Assembly: GCF_016772415.1 (NCBI RefSeq)
Contig: NZ_JAGSGD010000001.1
Span: 2,133,501-2,197,500, forward strand
Reading direction: 5' to 3'
From: Phenylobacterium glaciei
Lineage (GTDB): Bacteria > Pseudomonadota > Alphaproteobacteria > Caulobacterales > Caulobacteraceae
Length of the DNA: 64,000 bases
Part shown: positions 9,606-19,640 of the stretch, piece by piece
Numbering within the stretch: the stretch's first letter is position 1
Layout: each line of letters begins with the position of its first letter
The notes under the pieces: model-generated
Seen by the model: only the letters and a program-made list of their open reading frames with translations
Database searches by the model: none
What the model was told of the DNA's origin: nothing
Made by a program: the position numbers and the translations under genes

Positions 9606-10820
9606 ATGGCCTTTGACGCCGAAGCCATCCGCGCGGAGTTCCCGATCCTGGCCCGCCAGGTGAACGGCAAGCCGCTGGTCTACCTGGATAGCGCCGCATC
9701 GGCCCAGAAGCCGCGCGCGGTGATCGACGCCATGGTCCACGCCATGGAGCACTCCTATTCGAACGTCCACCGGGGGCTCCATACCCTCGCCAATGAAACG
9801 ACGGAAGCCTATGAAAAGGCCCGCCAAAGCGTTGCCGACTTCATCCACGCAGACCTGGCCGAAATCGTCTTCACCAAGGGTGGGACGGAAGCCATCAACC
9901 TTGTGGCCGCGGGCCTTGGCGCGCGGCTGAAGGCCGGCGACGAAATCCTGCTCACCGAGATGGAGCACCACGCCAATATCGTGCCGTGGCACTTCCTGCG
10001 CGAACGCCAGGGCGTGGTCCTGAAGTTTATCCCGGTGCTCGACGACGGCCAGCTCGACATGGCCGCCATCCCCGACCTGCTGAGCGCGAAGACCAGGATG
10101 GTCGCCCTGACCCACATGTCCAATGTCCTGGGCACCGTGAACCCGGTGGCGCAGATCATCGAGATGGCCCACGCCGCCGGCGCCCTGGTGCTGCTGGACG
10201 GCTGCCAGGCCATCGTCCACCAGCCGATCGACGTGAAGGCCCTGGACGTCGATTTCTACGTCTTCTCCGGCCACAAGCTCTATGGCCCTACCGGTATCGG
10301 CATCCTCTACGGCAAGGCCGAGCGTCTGGCCGAACTGCCGCCCTACCAGGGCGGCGGCGAAATGATCAGCTCGGTCTCCCTGGATGAGATCACATATGCC
10401 GACCCGCCCCACCGCTTCGAGGCCGGCACGCCGCCGATCCTGGAGGCCATCGGCCTGGGGGCGGCCATCGACTGGTTCGCCAAGCTCGATCGCGCCGCCA
10501 TCGCCGCCCATGAGCACCGGCTCTATGCCCGCGTGCGCGAGGGCCTGGCCGGCGCCAACTGGCTGAAGGTGATCGGCGAGGCCCCAGGCAAGGGCGCGAT
10601 CCTGACCTTCACTGTCGACGGGGCCCATGCGCACGACGTGGCCCAGATCCTCGACCGCTACGGCGTCGCGGTGCGTGCCGGAACCCATTGCGCGGAACCT
10701 CTGATGCGGCGCTTTGGCGTCACCTCGAGCGCGCGCGCCTCCTTCGCCCTATACAATACGGAAGGGGAGGCCGACGCCTTTGTCGACGCCCTCAACCGTA
10801 CCCAAGCCTTTTTCGCGTAG
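9606..10820 (+). CDS. sufS: Cysteine desulfurase, SufS type
   Basis: A 404-residue PLP-dependent group II cysteine desulfurase. The PLP lysine is K224 in FSGHKLYGPTG, and the catalytic cysteine is C362 in RAGTHCAEP, in the short loop that marks SufS rather than IscS. The segment SNVHRGLHTLANETTEAYE near residue 52 is also SufS-like. It begins two bases after the sufD stop. This is the second desulfurase of the operon. No SufE or SufU gene is seen in the window, so the sulfur-transfer partner must lie elsewhere or the scaffold is fed directly. Confidence 0.96.
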   Translation: MAFDAEAIRAEFPILARQVNGKPLVYLDSAASAQKPRAVIDAMVHAMEHSYSNVHRGLHTLANETTEAYEKARQSVADFIHADLAEIVFTKGGTEAINLVAAGLGARLKAGDEILLTEMEHHANIVPWHFLRERQGVVLKFIPVLDDGQLDMAAIPDLLSAKTRMVALTHMSNVLGTVNPVAQIIEMAHAAGALVLLDGCQAIVHQPIDVKALDVDFYVFSGHKLYGPTGIGILYGKAERLAELPPYQGGGEMISSVSLDEITYADPPHRFEAGTPPILEAIGLGAAIDWFAKLDRAAIAAHEHRLYARVREGLAGANWLKVIGEAPGKGAILTFTVDGAHAHDVAQILDRYGVAVRAGTHCAEPLMRRFGVTSSARASFALYNTEGEADAFVDALNRTQAFFA

Positions 10821-10830
10821 AGCCTGACCC

Positions 10831-11184
10831 ATGGACGACGCCACGCCCGTCACCACCACGCCGATCAGCCAGCATGAGCTGGATGTGATCACCGACCAGC
10901 TGATCGAGCAGCTGAAGACGGTGTTCGATCCGGAAATCCCGGTCGACATCTATGAGCTGGGCCTGATCTACAAGGTCGACGTCTCCGACACCAAGGACGT
11001 GGCCATCGACATGACCCTGACCGCCCCGGGCTGCCCGGTGGCCGGCGAAATGCCGGGCTGGGTGGAGGACGCGGTCAAGCAGATTCCCGGCATCGGCCAG
11101 GTGAAGGTCGACCTCGTTTTCGACCCGCCGTGGGATCCCTCGCGGATGTCCGACGAGGCGAAACTGCAATTGAACATGTTCTGA
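10831..11184 (+). CDS. sufT: SUF-associated MIP18/DUF59 protein SufT
   Basis: A 117-residue protein of the MIP18 (DUF59) family, whose members help mature or deliver Fe-S clusters. The segment VFDPEIPVDIYELGLIYKVDV (about residues 31-51) and the conserved cysteine in TLTAPGCPVAGEMP (near residue 71) match the family, as does the FDPPWDPSRMS ending. The first 18 residues are a Thr-rich unconserved lead. It lies 10 bases after sufS and 14 bases before sufA, so it belongs to the same transcript. Confidence 0.92.
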   Translation: MDDATPVTTTPISQHELDVITDQLIEQLKTVFDPEIPVDIYELGLIYKVDVSDTKDVAIDMTLTAPGCPVAGEMPGWVEDAVKQIPGIGQVKVDLVFDPPWDPSRMSDEAKLQLNMF

Positions 11185-11198
11185 CCTATATAGATGAC

Positions 11199-11594
11199 AT
11201 GACCGATCTGAACGCCGCCCCCCGCGTCCGTCGCCCCCGCCCCAAGGTCGTCTCCCTGACCGACGCCGCCGCCGAGCGCGTGCGCGAGATCATGGGCCGC
11301 GCCGAGGTCCCCTATGCCGGCCTGCGGGTGGGCGTGAAGAACGGCGGCTGCGCCGGGTCCGAATACGTCATCGAGTATGCCGAGGCCGCAGCGCCCCTGG
11401 ACGAGGTGGTGGAGGACAAGGGCGTCACCATCCTGATCGACCCCAAGGCCGTGCTGTTCCTGATCGGCACAGAGATCGACTACGAGAAGACCAAGCTTTC
11501 GGCCAAGTTCACCTTCCGCAACCCCAACCAGACCGACGCCTGCGGCTGTGGCGAGAGCGTGACCATCGAACCGGGCAAGGTTCTCGACGCCTGA
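11199..11594 (+). CDS. sufA: A-type Fe-S carrier protein (SufA/HesB family)
   Basis: A 131-residue A-type carrier that receives Fe-S clusters from the scaffold and passes them to target proteins. The three ligand cysteines are present: C51 in NGGCAGSEY and C115 and C117 in DACGCGES. The ATG at 11199 gives MTDLNAAPRVRRPRPK followed by the conserved VVSLTDAAAERV. The first 15 residues are an extra basic lead. The stop codon lies in the loop of a small perfect hairpin (GACGCC 11586-11591, GGCGTC 11595-11600). This might weakly end the operon, but there is no T-run. Confidence 0.93.
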   Translation: MTDLNAAPRVRRPRPKVVSLTDAAAERVREIMGRAEVPYAGLRVGVKNGGCAGSEYVIEYAEAAAPLDEVVEDKGVTILIDPKAVLFLIGTEIDYEKTKLSAKFTFRNPNQTDACGCGESVTIEPGKVLDA

Positions 11595-11610
11595 GGCGTC
11601 GTCCCGTCCC

Positions 11611-11647
11611 ATAGCGTGGCTCTATGTTGTGGATCGGAACAATCGAT
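11611..11647 (+). promoter_or_regulatory. OxyR-type operator upstream of katG
   Basis: The sequence reads ATAG-N7-CTAT-N7-ATCG-N7-CGAT, exactly on the spacing of the OxyR consensus (ATAG-N7-CTAT repeated). The left two quarter-sites are perfect and the right two keep half of their bases, with dyad symmetry. It ends 95 bases before the katG ATG. OxyR control of katG is established in Caulobacter and many other bacteria; binding here is inferred from sequence. Confidence 0.72.
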
Positions 11648-11688
11648 TTCCCCAATCCATCAAAAGGGGTCTTTCTAGCGTCAGTTGA

Positions 11689-13908
<2,220 letters not shown>

Positions 13909-13915
13909 GCCCCAC

Positions 13916-13943
13916 GCGGCGGCGTCCAGCCGGACGCCGCCGC
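13916..13943 (+). terminator. katG terminator hairpin
   Basis: A perfect 12-bp stem (GCGGCGGCGTCC with GGACGCCGCCGC) and four-base loop start seven bases after the katG stop. The T-tract is weak (CTTG), but stem strength and position support termination. Confidence 0.6.
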
Positions 13944-14116
13944 TTGACGGCCTTCGCGGCTGTCCCTATTCGCAATCCCACGGTCCGCAGTTCACCGAGG
14001 CATCGCCGCCCGCAGGGGTTCGCTAAACCTGCTTAGACTTTGATCGACTGACACATCTCATCGTGCCAGATCGGAAGGGCGATCACCGTTCATCCCCGGC
14101 ACGCGAGGGATAGATC

Positions 14117-14647
14117 ATGTCGAGAACCGTCATTCCGTTGACGACGCGGGACGTCTCCAGCTTCGCCAAGGCCCTGCGCGCCCAACTGGTGGCCCGCGCC
14201 GCGGCGCCCAGTCACGTCGAACTGCTGAATATGCTGGCCCGCGCCGTGGGCCGCCGCAACTTTCAGGACCTGAGGGCGAATATGGACGAGACCTCTTCCC
14301 CGTCGGCGCCCGCGCCGCAGGAGACCGCTGACCTCGCCGTCGTGGAGCGCGTCGCCCGCTGCTTCGGCCCGGAAGGCCGCCTCACCCGCTGGCCCGCCAA
14401 GCGCGGCGACCAGGTCCTGGCGCTGTGGGTGCTGTGGTCCAAGCTGCCGCCTCGCGAGGAGTCCACTGAGCGCCAGATCAGCGACCAGCTGAAGACCCTG
14501 CACGACTTCGGCGACCACGCCTTGCTGCGCCGCGAGCTGATCGAGTCGGGGATGTTCTCCCGCACCTCCGACTGCCGCGCCTACCGCCGCATCGAACAGG
14601 CCCCGCCGATGACAGCGGTCGCCTTGATCGGCCGAGTTCAAGCGTAG
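14117..14647 (+). CDS. DUF2087 domain protein
   Basis: A 176-residue soluble protein. The C-terminal half (about residues 85-165) matches the DUF2087 pattern: LTRWPAKRGDQVLALWVLWSKL, then a TERQISDQLKTLHDFGDHALLRRELIESGMFSRTSDCRAYRRI stretch that resembles a small winged helix. The N-terminal part (residues 30-54, SHVELLNMLARAVGRRNFQDLR) resembles the short helical motif found beside some glyoxalase-superfamily proteins. DUF2087 has no firmly known role; nucleic-acid binding is a guess from the helical pattern. The 3' end overlaps the convergent glutathione transferase gene by 10 bases. Confidence 0.75.
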   Translation: MSRTVIPLTTRDVSSFAKALRAQLVARAAAPSHVELLNMLARAVGRRNFQDLRANMDETSSPSAPAPQETADLAVVERVARCFGPEGRLTRWPAKRGDQVLALWVLWSKLPPREESTERQISDQLKTLHDFGDHALLRRELIESGMFSRTSDCRAYRRIEQAPPMTAVALIGRVQA

Positions 14648-15303
14648 GCGTCGGGGCCGCCCTTTTCCAGGGCGCGCTTGTAGGCCGGACGCGCGTGGAT
14701 CTTCTCCAGGAAGGCGGCCAAGTGCGGGCGGCCGACCAAGGCGCCGGCGCGGTCGGCGGCGGCTTCCAGGGGGTAGCTCATCATGATGTCGGCGGCGGTG
14801 AACTCGGGGCCGGCGAACCATTCGGTGCGGGTGAGCACCTCTTCGAGATAATCGAACAGGGTCTTGAGCTGCGGATCGACGTATCCGGCCTGGGCGCGGC
14901 CGGCGATGGACTTCACCAGACCTCGCAACAGCCCGGGCGCGCGGGCGGGCAGGGCGATGAACACCAGCTTCAGCAGCAGGGGCGGCATGGCCGAGCCCTC
15001 GGCGAAGTGCAGCCAGTAGTTCCAGGCCAGGCGCTCGGGGGTGTTGGCCGGCGGGATCAGTCGCCCCTTGCCGTAGCGGGCGACGATGTAGTCGACGATC
15101 GCCCCGGTCTCGGCCAGGACGCCGCCGTCCACGGTGATTACCGGCGATTTGCCCAGCGGATGGATCGTCTTCAGCTCTGGCGGCGCAGACAGGGTCTGAG
15201 GATCACGCTGGTAGTACTTGATTTCATAGGGCACGCCCAATTCCTCCAGCAGCCAGAGCACCCGCTGCGAGCGGGAGTTGTTCAGGTGATGGACGGTGAG
15301 CAT
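14638..15303 (-). CDS. Glutathione S-transferase
   Basis: A 221-residue cytosolic GST. The N-terminal thioredoxin-like domain (residues 1-80) begins MLTVHHLNNSRSQRVLWLLEELG, carries the cis-proline region KSPVITVDGG, and binds the glutathione gamma-glutamyl part through GVLAETGAIVDYI. The all-helical C-terminal domain includes FTAADIMMSYPLEAA, the conserved folding motif. The start at 15303 fits the family N-terminus; longer forms would add 47 unrelated residues. The catalytic residue is probably a Ser or Asn near position 9-10 (NNSRS). The physiological substrate is unknown. Confidence 0.9.
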   Translation of the reverse strand: MLTVHHLNNSRSQRVLWLLEELGVPYEIKYYQRDPQTLSAPPELKTIHPLGKSPVITVDGGVLAETGAIVDYIVARYGKGRLIPPANTPERLAWNYWLHFAEGSAMPPLLLKLVFIALPARAPGLLRGLVKSIAGRAQAGYVDPQLKTLFDYLEEVLTRTEWFAGPEFTAADIMMSYPLEAAADRAGALVGRPHLAAFLEKIHARPAYKRALEKGGPDAYA

Positions 15304-15361
15304 GCGGATCTCCGGAGACGGTCTTCCAGGCATAGGGGGCCGCCCCCGGAGCGCAAGGCGG

Positions 15362-15544
15362 TTAGGTCTTGCGGCGGCTCCAGACCACCAGGCCCAGGCC
15401 CACCACGACGGCGACCCCGCCGTAGATAGCCCACTTGATATCACCGGTCATGAAGCTGCCGGGCAGGACGTTGAGGCCCTGCAGCACCCAGACGCCTCCC
15501 AGGATCGCCAGTAGGGCGCCGAAGATGGTTGCGATGAGCTTCAT
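15362..15544 (-). CDS. Small two-helix membrane protein
   Basis: A 60-residue protein with two hydrophobic segments, about residues 3-24 (LIATIFGALLAILGGVWVLQGL) and 37-55 (WAIYGGVAVVVGLGLVVW), ending in a basic RRKT tail. The first segment could be a signal anchor. Short proteins of this layout are widespread in alphaproteobacteria and uncharacterised. It lies between the GST gene and an enoyl-CoA hydratase gene on the same strand, with 40-60 base gaps on either side, so co-transcription is possible. No function can be assigned. Confidence 0.65.
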   Translation of the reverse strand: MKLIATIFGALLAILGGVWVLQGLNVLPGSFMTGDIKWAIYGGVAVVVGLGLVVWSRRKT

Positions 15545-15583
15545 ATGCGTGTCCCCCGTTTGGCGGGCGGACGCTGCGCGGAC

Positions 15584-16387
15584 CTACCTGCCCGTGAACG
15601 CCGCCGGCCGCTTTTGCAGGAAGGCGAGAACGCCCTCCCGAGAATCTTCCGTCCGGCCCGCGTGCTTCTGAGCCATGCGCTCGGCATGGAGCTGGTCGGA
15701 CCACTCGGCGTCCAGGCTATCCCAGATCAGCTTGCGGATCGAGCCGAGGGCCCAGGGGCCGGTGGCGAGCGCCGTGGCCAGTTCCATGGCCGTGGCCAGC
15801 AGGGCGTCGTCGGCGACGCAGCGGTTGATCAGGCCCCAGTCGAGGGCGGTCTTGGCCGGCAGGCGTTCGCCCAGCAAGGCCATCTCCATGGCGCGGGCCT
15901 TGCCGATCAGGCGCGGCAGCAGGTAGGTCGAGCCGCCGTCCGGCACTAGGCCGATGCGGCGGAAGGCCTGCAGGAAGTAGGCGCTCTCGGCGGCCACGAT
16001 GATGTCGCCCATCAGGGCCAGCGAGCAGCCAACGCCCGCGGCCACGCCGTTGATGGCGGTGACGATGGGGACCGGATAGTCCCGCAGGCTCTTCATGAAG
16101 GGGTTGTAGACGCTTTCCAGCGCCGCGCCGGCGTCGGGGCCCTCGGGATCGGGGGCGGGCGCCTGGGGGCCACCGCGGCCTGACAGGTTGGCGCCGGAGC
16201 AGAAGCCGCGACCCTCGCCGGTAAGCACCACGCAGCGGACGCCGGAGTCTTTCCGGGCGAAGGCGTCGAAGGCCTGCTGAAGCTCGTCCATAAGGTCGAG
16301 GCCGGCGGCGTTGAGGGTTCCGGGGTCGGCCATGGTGATCAGGCCGATGCCGTCCTGCACGGACGTCTTGAGCTTCGTATAGGCCAT
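15584..16387 (-). CDS. Enoyl-CoA hydratase/isomerase family protein
   Basis: A 267-residue crotonase-fold protein. The oxyanion-hole regions are GEGRGFCSGANL near residue 65 and a NGVAAGVGCSLALMGDIIVAAE stretch near residue 112. The acidic residue in LVPDGGSTYLLPRLIG is Asp rather than the Glu of classic hydratases, a pattern shared with PaaG-like isomerases. A role in phenylacetate or fatty acid breakdown is therefore possible but unproven. A GGGAGG ribosome site decides the start at 16387. No other beta-oxidation genes lie beside it. Confidence 0.88.
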   Translation of the reverse strand: MAYTKLKTSVQDGIGLITMADPGTLNAAGLDLMDELQQAFDAFARKDSGVRCVVLTGEGRGFCSGANLSGRGGPQAPAPDPEGPDAGAALESVYNPFMKSLRDYPVPIVTAINGVAAGVGCSLALMGDIIVAAESAYFLQAFRRIGLVPDGGSTYLLPRLIGKARAMEMALLGERLPAKTALDWGLINRCVADDALLATAMELATALATGPWALGSIRKLIWDSLDAEWSDQLHAERMAQKHAGRTEDSREGVLAFLQKRPAAFTGR

Positions 16388-16469
16388 GGTTACCTCCCGG
16401 GCGTCGTTACGCACGATCTAAGGGAGGATACCCCGGCGTCAGGCTAGGGGGAAAGCGCCGTCCGTCGGC

Positions 16470-17525
16470 TTATGCCGCGGCGGCGATCCTCTCGGCCCGG
16501 CTGACCCGATTGCGGCCGCTGCGCTTGGAGGCGTAGAGGGCCCCGTCGGCGCGTTCCACGAAGTTGTGAGCGCTCTCGCCGGGGAGCCGTTCGGCCAGGC
16601 CAGCGGAGACGGTGATGGTGCCCAGATCCTCGTCGGTGGACCGGCGCTTGAGCATCCGCGACGACACTTCCTCGCGTATCTCCTCCAGGGTGGCGATGGC
16701 GATATCGCCGCCTTCGCGCGGGAAGATCAGGGCGAACTCCTCGCCGCCGTAGCGTGCGGCGAAGCGTGGCGGGGCCCCGCGGCCGCCGATGACGCTGGCG
16801 ACATAGCGGATGACCTGGTCGCCGGTCTGGTGGCCCCAGGTGTCGTTGAAGTTCTTGAAGTGGTCGATGTCGATGACCGCCAGGGCCAGGCTCTCACCCT
16901 TGGCGTCGGCCTCGGCGCAGGCGCGCTCGAGCTCTTCGTCGAAGGCCTTGCGGTTGGCCAGGTTGGTCAGGCCGTCGGTGGTGGCGTCGCGGCGCACCTG
17001 CTCCAGGTGCTCGCGCAGGCGGGCGACCTCGGCGGTGGAGTCGCTGAGGCGCTTCTCCAGCGACTTGTTTTCCTTCTGGACACGCTTGGTGGCGGTGGCG
17101 AGGTTGTCGATCATCGACTTCACCCCGGCGGCGTCGTCGCGCTCGCTCAGCGTCTTGGACGCCGAGGCCAGGGTCTCGCCGTAGGCGACGCTGGACTTCT
17201 GAGCGGTCTCGATGGCCTGGGAGACGCTGGCCAGTTCCTTGGTTAGGGCGTCGCCGGCGTCGCGGATCTGTTCGTTGAGGCGGGCCTTGGGCAGGTAGGC
17301 CGCCGCCAGCTCGTCGCTCAGATTGTCGGTGAAGGCCTCACCCGTGGAGATGATGCGGGTGATCTCGCGGGCCAGCTCGCCGTCGGGGTCGCCGACGCAG
17401 TGGGTCCAGAGTTCGAAATTGACAGCCGTCGGCCAGATCTGATGCTGTTCCATGGCCGAGAGGGCCTTGCGCGCCAGGATATAGGCGTCCGGCCCACGCA
17501 GCTTGACTTCGATCCCAGCGCTCAT
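16470..17525 (-). CDS. Diguanylate cyclase (GGDEF domain)
   Basis: A 351-residue protein. Residues 1-90 form a helical N-terminal region (GPDAYILARKALSAMEQHQIWP), residues 90-180 are a long coiled coil, and residues 185-345 are a GGDEF domain. The active motif is GGEEF within RYGGEEFALIFP, so cyclic di-GMP synthesis from GTP is expected. The inhibitory RxxD site that should sit nine residues before the motif reads APPR, so feedback inhibition by product is probably missing. No membrane segment is seen. An in-frame GTG at 17555 would add 10 residues. The coiled coil suggests dimer-driven activation. Confidence 0.92.
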   Translation of the reverse strand: MSAGIEVKLRGPDAYILARKALSAMEQHQIWPTAVNFELWTHCVGDPDGELAREITRIISTGEAFTDNLSDELAAAYLPKARLNEQIRDAGDALTKELASVSQAIETAQKSSVAYGETLASASKTLSERDDAAGVKSMIDNLATATKRVQKENKSLEKRLSDSTAEVARLREHLEQVRRDATTDGLTNLANRKAFDEELERACAEADAKGESLALAVIDIDHFKNFNDTWGHQTGDQVIRYVASVIGGRGAPPRFAARYGGEEFALIFPREGGDIAIATLEEIREEVSSRMLKRRSTDEDLGTITVSAGLAERLPGESAHNFVERADGALYASKRSGRNRVSRAERIAAAA

Positions 17526-17652
17526 GCGGTCATCCCCGATCTTCGGCCCGCACACGCCCCCAGGCGCCGACGATCCGATCTTCGAAGAGGACGATAGCCG
17601 ACATAGCCAAACGAGCCGTTAAGGCGCCGCTCGATTCAGCAGGTTGTGTCGA

Positions 17653-19482
17653 CTAGTCGTCACTCGGAGGACGGGTGGGCGCCACTTTCAGGAAGGCCGG
17701 CATGTCGTTGCCGAAGCCCACCACACGGTCACCATCGTCACGCTCCTCACGGCGCGGACGATCGCGGTCGCGTTCGCGGGAGGGCCGGGCTTCCGAGGCG
17801 GCGGCGCGGGGGCGCTCCTCGCGCTCGCGGCGCGGACGCTCTGTGCGTTCGGCCCCTTCGGCGCGGGGCGCGCGGTCGGGACGATCCGTACGGGCCGGAC
17901 GATCGTTGCGTTCGGCGCGCGGCTCACGCTCGGGGCGGGCTTCACGTTCAGGACGCGCTTCACGTTCAGGGCGAGCCTCGCGCTCCGGGCGCGCCTCGCG
18001 TGCGGGACGAGGTTCGCGTTCGGTACGGGCTTCCACCGGCTGCGCCACGGCCTCGACGGGGCCTGAGTCGGCTTCCGGGTTGGCGCGGCCACGGTTGCGG
18101 CCACGGGCGCGGGGCGCGCGTTCGATCTTGGCGTCTTCGGCTAACGGTTCCGGCTTGGGCGCGCGGACGGCGTCGGGGTCGGCGACGAAGGGCTCCAGGG
18201 AGGCGACCTCGCCGTGCGGCGCGCGCGGACGCTCGCGGTCACGGTCCCGATCGCCGCGGCCCGACGACCGTTCGCCGCCACGGCCGCGATCGCGGCCGCC
18301 GCTGCGGCTGTCGCTGCGCTTATCGTCCTTGATGGAGGCGAAATCGACGCCCTCCAGCACGATCTCTTCCGGAGCCTTGCCGATCAGCTTCAGCACCTTG
18401 TCGATGTTCTTGGCATCGGCGGGCGTGACGATCATGTAGGTCTTGCCGAGCTTGCCCGCCCGGCCTGTGCGACCAATGCGGTGCACGTAGTCGTCGGCGT
18501 GGTGGGGCACGTCGTAGTTAAAGACATGGCTGACGTCCGGCACGTCCAGGCCGCGGGCGGCGACGTCAGAGGCGCAGAGCAGTTTCAGCTCACCCTTGCG
18601 GAAGGCTTCCAAGGTGCGCATGCGGGTCGCCTGGTCCAGGTCGCCATGGATTGGCGCGGCGTCGAAGCCGTGCGTCTTCAGGGACTTGGCGACAACATCG
18701 ACTTCGGACTTACGGTTGCAGAAGACGATGCCGTTACGCACGTCGTCGGCGCCGATCAGCATGCGCAGGGCGGTGCGCTTGGCCTTGGCGTCGGAGGTCG
18801 GCAGGCGGACCAGATACTGGGTGATGGTGTCGGCGGTGGTGGCCGGACGCGTCGCCTCGATCCGTACCGGATCATTGAGGAACTGCTTGGTCAGCCGGGT
18901 GATCTCCGGCGGCATGGTGGCCGAGAAGAACAGGGTCTGCTTCTTGGCCGGCGTCAGCTTGAAGATGCGCTCGATGTCGGGAATGAAGCCCATGTCGAGC
19001 ATGCGGTCAGCTTCGTCGACCACCAGGATCTGCACCCCGGTCATCAGCAGCTTGCCGCGCTCGAAATGGTCCAGCAGGCGGCCCGGCGTGGCGATCAGGA
19101 CGTCGACGCCCCGGTCCAGCTTGGCTTCCTGGTCCCCGAAGGAGACCCCGCCGATCAGTAGGGCCCAGGAGAGCTTCTGCTTCTGGCCCTTGGCGTATTT
19201 CTCGAAGGACAGCGAAACCTGGTCGGCCAGTTCGCGGGTCGGCGCGATGACGAGGGCGCGCGGCATGCGCGCCTTGGACCGGCCGGCGGCCAGTCGATCG
19301 ATCATCGGCAGTGTGAAGGCGGCGGTCTTGCCCGTGCCGGTCTGGGCGATCCCGAGCACATCGCGGCCTTGGAGCGCGACGGGGATGGCCTCGGCCTGGA
19401 TCGGCGTGGCGGTGGTGTAGCCGGTGTCGGCCACGGCCTGGAGCGTAGCGGGCGATAGGCCCAGTTCAGAAAATTCGGTCAT
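17653..19482 (-). CDS. DEAD-box RNA helicase (RhlE-like) with long Arg/Glu-rich tail
   Basis: A 609-residue ATP-dependent RNA helicase. The core (residues 1-370) holds the Q motif (MTEFSELGLSPATLQAV), Walker A AQTGTGKTAAF, PTRELADQ, DEAD in VVDEADRMLDMGF, SAT in FFSATMPPEI, and HRIGRTGRAG near residue 330. Residues 385-580 are a disordered tail of Arg, Glu, Pro and Asp, with six-residue repeats of the REARPE type. The last 20 residues (VGFGNDMPAFLKVAPTRPP) look conserved and may be a docking segment. Such tails usually bind RNA or partners in RNA decay. The ATG at 19482 is preferred over a TTG three codons earlier. Its exact role (ribosome assembly or degradosome) is open. Confidence 0.95.
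   Translation of the reverse strand: MTEFSELGLSPATLQAVADTGYTTATPIQAEAIPVALQGRDVLGIAQTGTGKTAAFTLPMIDRLAAGRSKARMPRALVIAPTRELADQVSLSFEKYAKGQKQKLSWALLIGGVSFGDQEAKLDRGVDVLIATPGRLLDHFERGKLLMTGVQILVVDEADRMLDMGFIPDIERIFKLTPAKKQTLFFSATMPPEITRLTKQFLNDPVRIEATRPATTADTITQYLVRLPTSDAKAKRTALRMLIGADDVRNGIVFCNRKSEVDVVAKSLKTHGFDAAPIHGDLDQATRMRTLEAFRKGELKLLCASDVAARGLDVPDVSHVFNYDVPHHADDYVHRIGRTGRAGKLGKTYMIVTPADAKNIDKVLKLIGKAPEEIVLEGVDFASIKDDKRSDSRSGGRDRGRGGERSSGRGDRDRDRERPRAPHGEVASLEPFVADPDAVRAPKPEPLAEDAKIERAPRARGRNRGRANPEADSGPVEAVAQPVEARTEREPRPAREARPEREARPEREARPEREARPEREPRAERNDRPARTDRPDRAPRAEGAERTERPRREREERPRAAASEARPSRERDRDRPRREERDDGDRVVGFGNDMPAFLKVAPTRPPSDD
17921..18028 (-). repeat. Tandem 18-base coding repeat in the helicase tail
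   Basis: Six 18-base units starting at 17921, 17939, 17957, 17975, 17993 and 18011 differ from each other at a few positions. In the helicase frame they encode REARPE-like hexapeptides. The third-base differences between units show drift under coding constraint, so this is an old internal duplication, not a CRISPR or an intergenic repeat. Confidence 0.85.
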
Positions 19483-19640
19483 CAGTTGCAATGTGGGCGG
19501 GAACGCGCCCTAAAACGAGGCAATGCGAAACCCGGGCGGCGCGGACGGCGATCGTTGCGCGCGGCGGAAGATAGGGGCTACCGCCTCCAAGTCAACGCGT
19601 TCCGCGCCTTGTGGTTCAGCTAGGGTCGCGCAGACGTGCT

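Noticed and set aside
17921-18028. CRISPR-like regular repeats
   Set aside because: The units are contiguous with no spacers, and the 18-base period encodes REARPE repeats in the helicase tail.
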